Assembly: GCF_002257695.2 (NCBI RefSeq)
Contig: NZ_CP155571.1
From: Sporomusa acidovorans
Lineage (GTDB): Bacteria; Bacillota; Negativicutes; Sporomusales; Sporomusaceae
DNA length: 64,000 nucleotides
Reading direction: 5' to 3' (one strand)
Positions 38,716 through 48,051 of the stretch are shown here, piece by piece. The translations under genes and the position numbers were made by a program. How positions within the stretch are numbered: position 1 is the stretch's first letter; each line of letters begins with the position of its first letter. A model generated the notes under the pieces. That model saw only the letters and a program-made list of their open reading frames with translations. It did no database searches and was not told the DNA's origin.

Positions 38716-39003
38716 TTATTTCCACAACATGTATAAACAGAAAATATTAATAAAAAATAGTATAGGAATCCCGATGACGAAATTTTGATGCAGGGTCTTA
38801 TGACGATGAACATACATGCCGATAAGTACACCTGCCGCACCAAATAGCAAGGCTATTAAAAAAAATGTTCTCTCGCGAATTCTTCGAGCTTGGATGCGGG
38901 CAAAGCACTTGTCAGCCCAAACTGTAACAAACGCAATCAAATTCCAGCAAAAATATAACGCAAGCTCTATATTCAAAGCCTTATGAATAAAATCAACTAC
39001 CAT
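38716..39003 (-). CDS. DUF1294 family membrane protein
   Basis: 95 residues with three hydrophobic helices and the family pattern WADKCFARIQARRIRERTFF followed by GAAGVLIGMYVHRHKT. DUF1294 proteins are small inner-membrane proteins of unknown function. It follows the secreted DUF6612-like gene by 42 bp on the same strand. Confidence 0.8.
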   Translation of the reverse strand: MVVDFIHKALNIELALYFCWNLIAFVTVWADKCFARIQARRIRERTFFLIALLFGAAGVLIGMYVHRHKTLHQNFVIGIPILFFINIFCLYMLWK

Positions 39004-39045
39004 AAAATACTTTACCTTTAAAAAAATTTCATAATCTTATATTTG

Positions 39046-39915
39046 CTAAATATATTTGGTAGGCAGACTATCCCGCTTCACTTCCGGGGGAATAACAATT
39101 TTATCTACCTGGTTAAATTTAGAAAAAGTAACAGTGGTATTTAACCTAGCTTGATTAAACATTTCCCTGATAGCTGCTTTTTGTCCGGAAGGAATTTCCT
39201 GCAAGTTTGCAATATTTTCACCAACTGCGGCCAGAAAGCCTGACATATCCATATCCATTTTAGAAATGGTTGCGGTTTTTTTATCAATTGTCACCGTATA
39301 CGTAAAATTCCCCAAACCGTTAAATAAACTTTCCGGTAATTTAATATTTTTCATGCCGGAGGAGACAATCGCCTGTTCAATATTTTTCCTTAAATAACTT
39401 CCATCCATGGTAACGGAGAAAACTTGGGATCCCGCTGTTTCGCCGATGAGTTCCACGCCGATAATAGCCTGAGAGTAGTTTGCATATTCATCAATCGGGT
39501 TATAATAGGGCATGCTTTGCTTTATCCAATGATTATCAGCATTTGTGTAAACAGTAAGCTGATCCTTCGATTCTTCGATATATTGTATAACCTTTTGTTC
39601 ATTTTTTTGCGAAGCATTGGCCAGTGAAATATTCATCACATTTTTGATTACCATTGGCTTGGTTTGCGCATCACATTCGCCGCTCACCATAATATCCATT
39701 TTGTTGCCTTGTATCGACATAGAACCGGTTGTGTTGATTGTCATATGATAGTTATCTTGTGCGTGTAATTTTTCATAGGCTTGGGTCACAAATGTTTTAT
39801 AGTCCGTAATTTCTGCCGGTACTGCGGGAGCGGCACCACAGATTGAGGACCATATTGTAATCAGCAAGACAGGTATCATCATCGCCCAATACTTCATCCT
39901 AAGCATGTTATTCAT
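39046..39915 (-). CDS. Secreted DUF6612-like protein
   Basis: 289 residues with a signal peptide (MMIPVLLITIWSSICGAAPA). The mature part has repeated beta-rich segments (MTINTTGSMSIQGNKMDIMV, later KTATISKMDMDMSG) as in DUF6612, a LolA/LppX-like fold family of Gram-positive lipoproteins. No lipobox cysteine at the usual spot is convincing. Two ATGs (39915, 39906) are possible; GGAAGG fits the second better. Function unknown, envelope location likely. Confidence 0.65.
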   Translation of the reverse strand: MNNMLRMKYWAMMIPVLLITIWSSICGAAPAVPAEITDYKTFVTQAYEKLHAQDNYHMTINTTGSMSIQGNKMDIMVSGECDAQTKPMVIKNVMNISLANASQKNEQKVIQYIEESKDQLTVYTNADNHWIKQSMPYYNPIDEYANYSQAIIGVELIGETAGSQVFSVTMDGSYLRKNIEQAIVSSGMKNIKLPESLFNGLGNFTYTVTIDKKTATISKMDMDMSGFLAAVGENIANLQEIPSGQKAAIREMFNQARLNTTVTFSKFNQVDKIVIPPEVKRDSLPTKYI

Positions 39916-40019
39916 TCCTTCCTTTTCTATGATCTTGATCTCGGTATTGCCCTATCTGATCCTTTTTCTACCATAAACGAAAATTTCCTTTAAATTAAAT
40001 TAACTTTCACCTATAATAC

Positions 40020-40046
40020 AAAAGCCACTCTTCAGTGGCTTTTGTT
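40020..40046 (-). terminator. Terminator of the secreted-protein gene
   Basis: Minus strand AAAAGCCACT GAAG AGTGGCTTTTGT hairpin immediately downstream of 40065. Confidence 0.8.
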
Positions 40047-40064
40047 ATTTGACATTTTCTGTAG

Positions 40065-41123
40065 TTACTGGGGTAAAGCGATAATCCTTACCGGCAAATT
40101 CGATGCTCCCGGCGGACTGAAAGTCAGTGATAATGGGTCTCCACCTTCAAAAGTACCTAAAAAAGCAAAATCTTTCTTTTTACTGTCACCAAAGTACAGC
40201 TTATCGCGTGGTATCGGCAACGGACTCCAATATACCTCCGGGTGGTTTATTTTTATGGCACCGGCAAACTCGCCTCCCATTGGCGCCAAGTAGTAAGAAA
40301 TTCTGCCGCCTTTTTTTGATGGGAGTAAAACCTGGTAGACAACGCCATAATTGCCATAATTAACGACTTCTGACCCGTCAGTAGCATCAATTCCTTTTAA
40401 ATAAGAATCAATCGCATTATCAGCCAGGGTTAAGCCAATAGCGCCATCATGAACCGGATCATATGGCTCAATTGGCGAAACAATGCGGTTTGCTCCGGCA
40501 AAAGTACCCCGCAAATGCCAGCGGTCAGCCGGCAGTACCGCCAATCTTTGGGAAAACGTAATACTATTTTCATTTACAGGCAGCATTATCACTTTAACAG
40601 TAATCGGGCCATCCACCGTAAAATCGTAAATACCGTTAATCAGCATATTCGGCATCATAATGGCTTTTTCTATATTTGCCGATAAAGGTATGGTGCCTCC
40701 TGGAGGAACATTGACCGTGTATGTATTTTTCTCAGCAAAGTAAGCCCGCTGTGTTTCTTTTCCTACTTCAAACCAGGAATATCCCGGTCCCCCCAATACG
40801 GCTTGCCTAACCGCAACATGCGCTGGTTTATTTTCCCTGTTCTCCAATAATACAGACATCTTTTTTACATCATTGGTATCATTTACATGGTAAAAAAAGA
40901 GACGCGCACTGCCAGCGATCTTATCTTGATATAAAATTCCATCATGATTTACCATTTCCGGACTATCGGAGAACAAAAGTTTACCACCGTTAGATTGGCT
41001 TATTGCCGGCCACTCCGGGAGATTTTCTATGTCCAAGCCGCTAGGTCCATCGGCTGCAGTCGCCTCACTGCCCAGATTCACAACTAACAGTATAAGATAC
41101 ACTATCCACGTTATCGGTTTCAT
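40065..41123 (-). CDS. Secreted protein of unknown function
   Basis: 352 residues from an ATG behind GGGGAGG. A signal peptide (WIVYLILLVVNLGSEATAA) precedes a beta-rich mature region with phrases such as GSARLFFYHVNDTNDVKKM and HVAVRQAVLGGPGYSWFEVG. I do not recognise the family. No catalytic motif, membrane anchor or lipobox is evident. It is preceded by a short leader with a hairpin resembling that of xdh (see 41137-41210). Its neighbours are also envelope genes. Confidence 0.6.
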   Translation of the reverse strand: MKPITWIVYLILLVVNLGSEATAADGPSGLDIENLPEWPAISQSNGGKLLFSDSPEMVNHDGILYQDKIAGSARLFFYHVNDTNDVKKMSVLLENRENKPAHVAVRQAVLGGPGYSWFEVGKETQRAYFAEKNTYTVNVPPGGTIPLSANIEKAIMMPNMLINGIYDFTVDGPITVKVIMLPVNENSITFSQRLAVLPADRWHLRGTFAGANRIVSPIEPYDPVHDGAIGLTLADNAIDSYLKGIDATDGSEVVNYGNYGVVYQVLLPSKKGGRISYYLAPMGGEFAGAIKINHPEVYWSPLPIPRDKLYFGDSKKKDFAFLGTFEGGDPLSLTFSPPGASNLPVRIIALPQ

Positions 41124-41136
41124 TCATTTCCTCCCC

Positions 41137-41210
41137 ATAAAAATAAGACTGGGCTTGTGCCAAGTCTTTTAGGACACATGTAGACAAACGTCTTAACCGT
41201 TTTCAGATTC
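41137..41210 (-). other. Leader element E3 with terminator-like hairpin
   Basis: Minus strand: ACGGTTAAGACGTTTGTC, TGTGTCCTAAAAGA, then hairpin GACTTGGCACAAGCCCAGTC followed by TTATTTTTATG just before the secreted-protein gene. It resembles elements E1 (11145-11222) and E2 (61378-61475). Confidence 0.5.
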
Positions 41211-41385
41211 GCCATTAAATGTCAAATTCCTTTAAATTTAGCTAACTTTCAACTTCAAATATTATAATTCATAAAAAATGTACTTTTAAGGCTATTCTAA
41301 CTTCTCCTCATTATGTTACAATGCTCATAGAAAATCAATGAGGCCGCCTCAAAACGTGCGGTAAAACCAGTGGGAGGTACGGCGC

Positions 41386-41739
41386 ATGCATAAAAGAAGA
41401 GCCGCATGGAGTGTTTTTTTTCTTGCCATTAGTTTATTTATGCTCTGTATGCCCCTAGAAGCGGCCGGAGCAAAAACCACAGCCAAAGCACCTGGCAGCC
41501 AGCAATCCCTTTCTCAACGTGCGGGCAATCCAAAAGTAATGCAGTTGCAGCAACTGTTAGCCGATACCGGATTTTATCCAGGCTCGATGACCGGCATTTT
41601 GGATCATTCCACCAAAGAGGCAATTTCCCGGGCACAGGCAAAATTCAAGTTAAAACAAACCGGCAATTATGATCAAAAGCTAGCTAATATACTAGCCCGT
41701 GAAGCTAAAAGTAAACCCCAGCGATATCGTAAAATATAG
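41386..41739 (+). CDS. Secreted peptidoglycan-binding domain protein
   Basis: 117 residues with an export signal (FLAISLFMLCMPLEAAGA) and one peptidoglycan-binding-1 domain (VMQLQQLLADTGFYPGSMTG, then STKEAISRAQAKF). No enzymatic domain, so probably a wall-binding remnant or adaptor. RBS GGGAGG precedes the ATG. It ends one base from the convergent FapA-type gene, with no terminator in between. Confidence 0.8.
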   Translation: MHKRRAAWSVFFLAISLFMLCMPLEAAGAKTTAKAPGSQQSLSQRAGNPKVMQLQQLLADTGFYPGSMTGILDHSTKEAISRAQAKFKLKQTGNYDQKLANILAREAKSKPQRYRKI

Positions 41740-41740
41740 A

Positions 41741-43777
41741 TTATCGAAGTGAACTACATTTTATTTCGCCATCCAATACATAAAGAGCGACAAACTGTAC
41801 TGGATCATTGACCACCTTGGTTAGTGACCCAATAGCAACTTTTGTGCCAGGATACATGCAGCCACAAACACGGACTCTGCCAGGTTTGGCAATTTTAAGG
41901 ATACTTTCCATATTTTCAACGTGTTGTCTCAATTCTTCCATCTGGTCAGGCAAGGCCTCGCACTCTGCCTTGTATTTTTCGTACCTTTCCCTTTTTTCAC
42001 TCGAAAGCTGCTCAATACCCTGCGCATGAAAATAGGCCAGTGCTTGCTCCAATTCACTATAAGTAGCTTCCGCCTTTTTAATTTCCTGGCGAAACTTAAG
42101 CAGTTCATCCTTAAGCAATGTATTTGCCGCTACATCAATTTCGGTAATAACACCGGATTGATTCCCAATAATCCTGGCGGTCACTAATTCACCGGCCGAT
42201 ACGCAACCACCGCGAATAAGTCCCCGCCCCCCTTCGACAATCACTCGTGAACCTGCATATACTGCACTATTCAAAATGAAGTCATTAACAATAATATCTG
42301 TGTCAGCGTACACTGTGGCATTCTCAACAAAATTGGCCACAAGACGCTCGCGGGCTTTAATAATGCTGCGCCTCATTCCCTGAATTCCCTTGTGAACAAT
42401 GATGTTGTTAGCCTCTACCATCCCCCCGGAAATTGTACCGGCTACTTCGACATTACCACCAGCTTTTATAGAAAAATCTTGTTGCACGGAACCTCGCACA
42501 ATGACGCTCCCTTTAAAATCGATATTTCCGGTTGAATAGTCAATATCTCCGTCAATTACAATTATGGGTATAACATTAATACGCTTGTCCAAGAAAACCG
42601 ACAAGTGACCAGGAATAGCCGCATAAAGGCGCCAGTCCTCAACATTAATAACATTCTTGCCGGTAGGCATTCTGATATCCTTGCCAGGTTTTGGCGGAAG
42701 TGGCAAGCCGTATACATCTGTCCCGGGGATACCAGGTGTTGCCGGAACCTTTTCAACGAGTAACTGGCCTTCCTCCACACAAAGAAAGTGATTGGTTTCT
42801 TTAAAGTCAACCCGGCCGTCCGCCAGTTCAACCGGACGCCCTTGGCTGTCAGGATCAATCGCGTATTTCAGATAAGCGTCCTCACCCCTGCAAGGCGGAA
42901 TACCGCGTGCGCAAACAACATTGGCGATGGAATTGGTTTTTGTAAGCATGGCAATAGCTTGTTCATCAATGCCATGAACAACCCCAGCAGCATTCAATTC
43001 CTCTAAAATATCCGAGCGAGTAGCGGTAGGCCTGTCTGCAGGAATAGTAATACTTACCCTTGCTTCCAGCCGCTCAAAGCCAACCTTGACTTTGATATAT
43101 TTATTTTTTGGCGGCAAAGCCGCTGCCTGCGAATTATTAATGATAAGTACCGGTGAGCCAATGGCCTCTCTGATTACCTGAGATATAAAGTCACTCTCAA
43201 AGTTAGTACAATTGCGATTCATTAAGTCTTTGATAATTGTCGCCTTTAATACAGGCCAGCCGCCAATTCCAGGCGCCCATACGCTAAGATATACGCCGGT
43301 ATCATTGGCACTGATTTCATACCGGCCAGCTATCCTCGGCTGGGCATTAACGATAAGTACCGGCGTGCCTGTGGCTTCTCTGATTACCTTGGAAATAAAA
43401 TTGCTGTCAAAATCAGTAACGTTTCGGTCGGTTAAGTCTTTGATAATTGTCGTCTTTGCTACAGGCCACCCGCCATTGCCGGGAGCCCATACAGTTAGAT
43501 ACACGCCAGTATCATTGGCGCTGATTTCATACCGGCCAGCCACCCTCGGCTGAGTATTGACAATAAGCACCGGCGTCCCTGTGGCTTCCCGAATTATTTG
43601 AGAAATAAATTCACTGTCAAAGTTAGTAAAATTCCGTTCGGTTAACTCCTGAATAATTACTGCTTTTGCTACAGGCCATCCTCCTTTGCCAGGCGCCCAC
43701 ACACTAAGATAAACACCAACATCATTTGCAGTAATTTGGTAATGGCCGGCCTGCTTAACGGGAAGTGTTTCTTCCAT
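41741..43777 (-). CDS. FapA (DUF342) protein with triplicated N-terminal module
   Basis: The ATG at 43777 (MEETLPVK) follows GGTGAG. 678 residues: three tandem copies of about 73 residues (roughly 5-77, 78-150, 151-222), each with AGRYEISANDTGVYLSVWAP-like core and TGTPVLIVN end, then the FapA/DUF342 beta-helix (about 240-520; GNIDFKGSVIVRGSVQQDFS) and a C-terminal coiled coil (EIKKAEATYSELEQ). FapA proteins are polymer-like proteins thought to affect membranes or cell shape and are known in Bacillota and Vibrio. Repeat units are about 80 percent alike by eye. It precedes nothing in its operon and follows HD-GYP on the same strand. Confidence 0.82.
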   Translation of the reverse strand: MEETLPVKQAGHYQITANDVGVYLSVWAPGKGGWPVAKAVIIQELTERNFTNFDSEFISQIIREATGTPVLIVNTQPRVAGRYEISANDTGVYLTVWAPGNGGWPVAKTTIIKDLTDRNVTDFDSNFISKVIREATGTPVLIVNAQPRIAGRYEISANDTGVYLSVWAPGIGGWPVLKATIIKDLMNRNCTNFESDFISQVIREAIGSPVLIINNSQAAALPPKNKYIKVKVGFERLEARVSITIPADRPTATRSDILEELNAAGVVHGIDEQAIAMLTKTNSIANVVCARGIPPCRGEDAYLKYAIDPDSQGRPVELADGRVDFKETNHFLCVEEGQLLVEKVPATPGIPGTDVYGLPLPPKPGKDIRMPTGKNVINVEDWRLYAAIPGHLSVFLDKRINVIPIIVIDGDIDYSTGNIDFKGSVIVRGSVQQDFSIKAGGNVEVAGTISGGMVEANNIIVHKGIQGMRRSIIKARERLVANFVENATVYADTDIIVNDFILNSAVYAGSRVIVEGGRGLIRGGCVSAGELVTARIIGNQSGVITEIDVAANTLLKDELLKFRQEIKKAEATYSELEQALAYFHAQGIEQLSSEKRERYEKYKAECEALPDQMEELRQHVENMESILKIAKPGRVRVCGCMYPGTKVAIGSLTKVVNDPVQFVALYVLDGEIKCSSLR

Positions 43778-43816
43778 GAAACTCACCACCAAATCAATAA
43801 TTAATTGACAACTATT

Positions 43817-43862
43817 AAAAACCACGATTTTCCTTCGAATAAGATAAGGAAATCGTGGTTTT
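43817..43862 (-). terminator. Terminator after the HD-GYP gene
   Basis: Minus strand AAAACCACGATTTCC ... GGAAAATCGTGGTTTT, long stem with flanking T runs. Confidence 0.85.
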
Positions 43863-43881
43863 ACTATTACAAAGTCACCAG

Positions 43882-45024
43882 TTAAACAGACATTGCTTTG
43901 GGATTAAAAGCAGGTACATAATCAGCGTATGCTTGAATATGGCCGGCATAAATCTCTTCAAAATCCACAATAAAAAGTCCCGGATTCTTTACAAGATCAA
44001 GTTCTACAAGCTGGTTGACTTGGCTGCCATCTTCACTGGCAATAATGCGAACGACAGGCGTGTTTACGCTTTTTACGCCAACACCAAGAATCAAGCCGCT
44101 CTGCCGGTTATTGAGCCGTACTGTTTTCCCCATAGGATAAATGGCTACATTCTGGTTAAATTTTTCTACAAGAGCCGGATTAAAGTACTCGCCCGCCGCT
44201 TTGTTGAGTATCGCGGCCGCATAATAAACAGGAGTCGGCCGGCGATGCGGCATTCCTGCAATCAGCCGATCATAGACATCGGCAATGCTAACAATCTGTG
44301 CATATTCAGAAATGGTATCCCCTGCAAGTCCCATGGGATAGCCGCTGCCATTCCAACGCTCATGATGCTGGAAGCAGGCATTTACAACATCAATGGATAT
44401 GGCTTGATTTTTTTTCAATATTTCCAGCGAATAAAAGGGATGTTGTTTATATTCTTCCCTGCTGTTGGTTGATAAATATTTAGGATATTGCTGCGTTAAA
44501 TTGCAGGAAAATCGAATTTTCCCTACGTCATGCAATAAAGCGGCCAAGCCTACCTCATATAACTGCTTTGCATCATATCCTTGCGCAAGCCCGGTCATAA
44601 CGGATAAAATGCACGTATTTATCGCATGAGAAAACATATATTCTTCTTTGCGGCGTATATCCAGCAAATGAATCATATTTTCGGGTTTTTGAGTTAATTG
44701 ACTGATGAAGCCGCTGACAATATTTTTCACCCTGTCCAGTTGTATACCCTTCCCAACACGAAACTGATTAATGACCTCCCGCGCAGCCGTTACAGTTTCC
44801 TGCCCTTGTTGGGAATCATAGGTGTCCTCTTCCGCCTCCAAAACAGTACCCTCGATTTCGGGCTCTCCAATATACAAGGACGTAATCCCTTTATGAAGAA
44901 GATACTTAATGTATCGGTCCTTTATTTCTATGCCTTCATGGAGTAAAACGGCGCCATCGGCTGTCAGGAGCGGTTTTGATAAATACATACCCGGCTTTAT
45001 TTCCTCTAACGATATGCGCTGCAT
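43882..45024 (-). CDS. HD-GYP domain cyclic-di-GMP phosphodiesterase
   Basis: 380 residues: an N-terminal segment (about 1-110) of DUF3391-like type and an HD-GYP domain with HDVGK (about residue 164) and HHERWNGSGYP (about 217), the metal-binding and GYP signatures. It should hydrolyse c-di-GMP. A C-terminal region (about 285-380) has unknown function. RBS GGGGGGGG precedes the ATG. Downstream lies the FapA-type gene, on the same strand. Confidence 0.88.
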   Translation of the reverse strand: MQRISLEEIKPGMYLSKPLLTADGAVLLHEGIEIKDRYIKYLLHKGITSLYIGEPEIEGTVLEAEEDTYDSQQGQETVTAAREVINQFRVGKGIQLDRVKNIVSGFISQLTQKPENMIHLLDIRRKEEYMFSHAINTCILSVMTGLAQGYDAKQLYEVGLAALLHDVGKIRFSCNLTQQYPKYLSTNSREEYKQHPFYSLEILKKNQAISIDVVNACFQHHERWNGSGYPMGLAGDTISEYAQIVSIADVYDRLIAGMPHRRPTPVYYAAAILNKAAGEYFNPALVEKFNQNVAIYPMGKTVRLNNRQSGLILGVGVKSVNTPVVRIIASEDGSQVNQLVELDLVKNPGLFIVDFEEIYAGHIQAYADYVPAFNPKAMSV

Positions 45025-45332
45025 AGAACCCCCCCCTCTTACATAAATATGTTGTTATTCTATTATATATATCGAAAATAACGCAAAATACTTAATGAAA
45101 TAAGGACAATATTGGCAAAAACTCATGTTTTTATTTACTGCGGCTTAAATAATCACTTTTGCCGGCCTAACCAGCATCCGCCTGTAGCTTCCCCAGCAAC
45201 CACTTTTCTGTTGATTTTTTGCGTCAGCTTGTTGTAAACTTTTTATTATGAGAGTATTCTCTCTAAAATAAGTTTTGGACTCGTATTATACATAAATCAT
45301 CCCGCTTTACGGGAAAACGGTTAGGAGGAACT
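45025..45332. other. Intergenic region, divergent
   Basis: About 310 bp, AT-rich. Upstream of the aminotransferase there is GTATTATACA (45284-45293), a plausible -10 without a clear -35. No gene seen. Confidence 0.4.
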
Positions 45333-46520
45333 ATGCTTTCACAAAATATTTCTAGCAAACTTGCTAAATCGTCCTGGATACGGGCTATGTTTGAAGAGGG
45401 AGAAAAACTGCGAAAACGTTACGGAGCCGATAACGTATATGACTTTAGCCTGGGCAACCCGGATTATGAACCACCTACAGAAGTAAAAGGCGCCCTAAAA
45501 AAATATGCCTGCGGCAACGACTTGGGCCTTCATCGTTATATGAGCAACGCCGGCTATCCGGATGTAAGAGAGAAGATTGCCAAAAAAATGAATGAAGAGG
45601 GCAACTTATCCTTAACGTCGAATAACATCATTATGACTTCCGGAGCAGCCGGTGGACTAAATGTTGTCTTAAAAGCCATTTTAAATCCGGACGATGAAGT
45701 TGTCGTGCTTGCGCCATTTTTCGTTGAGTATCTGTTTTATATTGAGAATCATGGTGGAAAACCTGTCACTGTCCCAACAGATGTAACTACTTTTGAACCG
45801 TCTTTGGAAACCCTTGAACAAAGCATCACCGCAAAATGCAAGGCCATCATTATAAACTCGCCCAACAATCCGACAGGCGTAATCTACAGTGAAGAAAAAT
45901 TACGCCAGCTAGCCACGCTGTTAGAAAGCAAAGAAAAACAGTTTAGTTCAAAAATTCTTGTCATATCAGATGAACCCTACAGCAAAATTGTCTACGACAA
46001 TGCCAAAATTCCCAATATATTAAAGATCTTCAAACATTCCGTAATCGTAAATTCCTATAGCAAATCACTGGCTATTCCTGGCGAGCGGATTGGCTATATC
46101 GCCGTAAATCCGGCCATTGAAAATGCTGAATTATTGATAAACGGTTTAATTTTTTCCCATCGTACACTTGGGTTCGTCAACGCTCCCGCATTGTTTCAAA
46201 AAATTGTCGGCGATGCACTGGATGCTGCTGTCAATACGGATGAATATAAGCGAAGACGGGACTATTTGTATAACCACCTGATTGAACTTGGCTACTCCTG
46301 TGTCAAACCGCAGGGAGCCTTCTATCTTTTCCCTAAAACCTTTATTCCCGATGATATTGAGTTTACCAAGCGGGCGTTGAAGTACAATCTTTTACTAGTC
46401 CCCGGCAGCGGATTCGGCTGCCCGGGCTTCGTCCGGATTGCGTATTGCGTTGATTTTGCAACCATTAAGAACTCCATTCCGGCCTTCGAAAAATTGGCCG
46501 GCGAGTTTAGGCAAAAATAA
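45333..46520 (+). CDS. Class I/II PLP-dependent aminotransferase
   Basis: 395 residues with family landmarks YMSNAGYPDVREKIA, INSPNNPTGVIYS and the PLP lysine segment NSYSKSLAIPGERIGY. Sequence resembles aspartate-type aminotransferases of anaerobes that act on aspartate, alanine or valine. RBS GGAGGA precedes the ATG. It stands alone, followed by a bidirectional terminator, and faces guaD. No direct link to the purine cluster is visible. Confidence 0.85.
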   Translation: MLSQNISSKLAKSSWIRAMFEEGEKLRKRYGADNVYDFSLGNPDYEPPTEVKGALKKYACGNDLGLHRYMSNAGYPDVREKIAKKMNEEGNLSLTSNNIIMTSGAAGGLNVVLKAILNPDDEVVVLAPFFVEYLFYIENHGGKPVTVPTDVTTFEPSLETLEQSITAKCKAIIINSPNNPTGVIYSEEKLRQLATLLESKEKQFSSKILVISDEPYSKIVYDNAKIPNILKIFKHSVIVNSYSKSLAIPGERIGYIAVNPAIENAELLINGLIFSHRTLGFVNAPALFQKIVGDALDAAVNTDEYKRRRDYLYNHLIELGYSCVKPQGAFYLFPKTFIPDDIEFTKRALKYNLLLVPGSGFGCPGFVRIAYCVDFATIKNSIPAFEKLAGEFRQK

Positions 46521-46546
46521 ATCGACAACCGGCAATTGTGACACAA

Positions 46547-46590
46547 AAGAACTCCGAATCACGATAATGGTGATTTTCGGAGTTCTTCTT
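46547..46590. terminator. Bidirectional terminator
   Basis: AAGAACTCCGAA ATCAC ... GTGATTTTCGGAGTTCTT hairpin with T run on the plus side (CTTCTTTTATT), between convergent genes. Confidence 0.85.
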
Positions 46591-46643
46591 TTATTTGCTC
46601 GCCGATCACTTCTGCACATGGTTAATCTTATTGTTGGGATATC

Positions 46644-47933
46644 CTAGAACTGAGGCTGTTCCATTTTTTTGCCGGCTACATATCTGGCAACAATATTGTG
46701 ATAATCACCAATATAAATAAACCGGCTCAACCGTTCTGCCAGTGAATATCTGTTGATGGTTGAAACATTCAGACCGGTATCGTCAATCACTAACGCATCA
46801 AATTCATAGCCTTCTTCAAAACTGCCAACCTTGCCAAAGAAACTTCCTCCCCCTTTTGTTGCCATAAAAAAGACTTCCGGAATAGTAAAAAAGGGAGCTT
46901 TTTTATCGCTTGCCAGCCATTTCAATTTAGAAACTTGTACGGCAGCCGCCATGACTTTGGCAATAGATATTTCATGCCCGCCGGCTATGTCAGATCCCAA
47001 ACCTACGGCCACTCCCAAATCAATCAGTTTCCTGACAGGCGCTATCCCGCTGGCTAAGTTATTGTTTGAGTAAGGACAGTGGGCAACCGTCACTTTGTTT
47101 TTTGCCATTAACTCAATTTCCGCAGCATCATTATAGATACAATGAGCCATAATTGTGGGCTGTTGCCCAAACAGGCCGAATTTCTGATACACGTTCGCAT
47201 AATTTAGGCAATCAGGGTGCAGTTCTTTTACCCAGGCAATTTCTCCGGTATTTTCCGATAAATGCGATTGGACGGGCAAATTATACTTGCCGGCAAGCCT
47301 TGCTAAACCGCTCATTAAATCCCCTGTGCAGCTAGGTACAAACCTCGGCGTTATAATTGGCTTCACCAGTCCATACCTGTCAATTGTATTTTTTATAAAA
47401 TCCTCCGTATCGGCAAGTGACTGCTCTGTTGTCTCCAGTAAACTGTCAGAAGAATTCCTGTCCATATTGACTTTACCGACATAGCCGCCAAGACCGGCCA
47501 GGGCAAGCATCTCCATTAAATGGGCTGTTGCTTCTTTATGAATCGTGCCAAACAGGGCCACGCGGGTTGTCCCCCACTTCCAGAGCTCAGTTACCACCTG
47601 TTTATAAATTTCTGCTGCATAAGCATTATCTTTGAATTTTGCTTCTTCCGGGAAAGTGTACTGTTCCAGCCAGGGCAGCAATTCCAGATCAAGCCCCAGC
47701 CCCCTGTTGGCAAACTGCGGTGCATGAAAATGCAAATCGACAAATCCGGGAATAATTAAGGCGTCCCCATAATCTGTTATAGCCAGATTGTTGTATTGCG
47801 CCGGCAGTTCGCGATAGGTCCCCTTAATCTTTTTCCCTTCAATAATCACATAGCTATTTGCTAAAGTTTCCAGCTGTCCAAAGCTTGGGGCAAATACCAT
47901 ATTTCCTTTTATGATTTTTAAGTGATTTTCCAT
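46644..47933 (-). CDS. guaD: Guanine deaminase
   Basis: 429 residues of the amidohydrolase superfamily. PGFVDLHFHAPQFANRG is the guanine-deaminase signature; further ligands occur in SHLSEN and MAHCIYND, and the aspartate in GSDIAGG. It deaminates guanine to xanthine, feeding the xanthine dehydrogenase in this cluster. RBS GGAGGGG precedes the ATG. It follows the azgA permease gene 120 bp upstream (with a repeat between), same strand. Confidence 0.9.
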   Translation of the reverse strand: MENHLKIIKGNMVFAPSFGQLETLANSYVIIEGKKIKGTYRELPAQYNNLAITDYGDALIIPGFVDLHFHAPQFANRGLGLDLELLPWLEQYTFPEEAKFKDNAYAAEIYKQVVTELWKWGTTRVALFGTIHKEATAHLMEMLALAGLGGYVGKVNMDRNSSDSLLETTEQSLADTEDFIKNTIDRYGLVKPIITPRFVPSCTGDLMSGLARLAGKYNLPVQSHLSENTGEIAWVKELHPDCLNYANVYQKFGLFGQQPTIMAHCIYNDAAEIELMAKNKVTVAHCPYSNNNLASGIAPVRKLIDLGVAVGLGSDIAGGHEISIAKVMAAAVQVSKLKWLASDKKAPFFTIPEVFFMATKGGGSFFGKVGSFEEGYEFDALVIDDTGLNVSTINRYSLAERLSRFIYIGDYHNIVARYVAGKKMEQPQF

Positions 47934-47979
47934 AATCCGATCCCCTCCATAGCATACAGTTCAGACAATTGCCATTTGC

Positions 47980-48050
47980 TACATACAACGTGCGAGTTTT
48001 GCAGGCGGGTGGTGTGTTGGCCTGCAAACTTCTTTAATGCGGAATATATA
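47980..48050. repeat. MITE-like repeat, internally deleted copy
   Basis: Left end ACATACAACGTGCGAGTTTT, GCAGGCGGGTGGTGTGTTGG and right end CTTTAATGCGGAATATATA match 52253-52384, with the centre missing. The right end lies two bases from the stop codon of the adjacent permease gene. Confidence 0.85.
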
Positions 48051-48051
48051 G

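Noticed and set aside
41741..43553. Reading frames opposite the FapA-type gene
   Set aside because: They mirror the triplicated module on the wrong strand and lack starts with ribosome sites.
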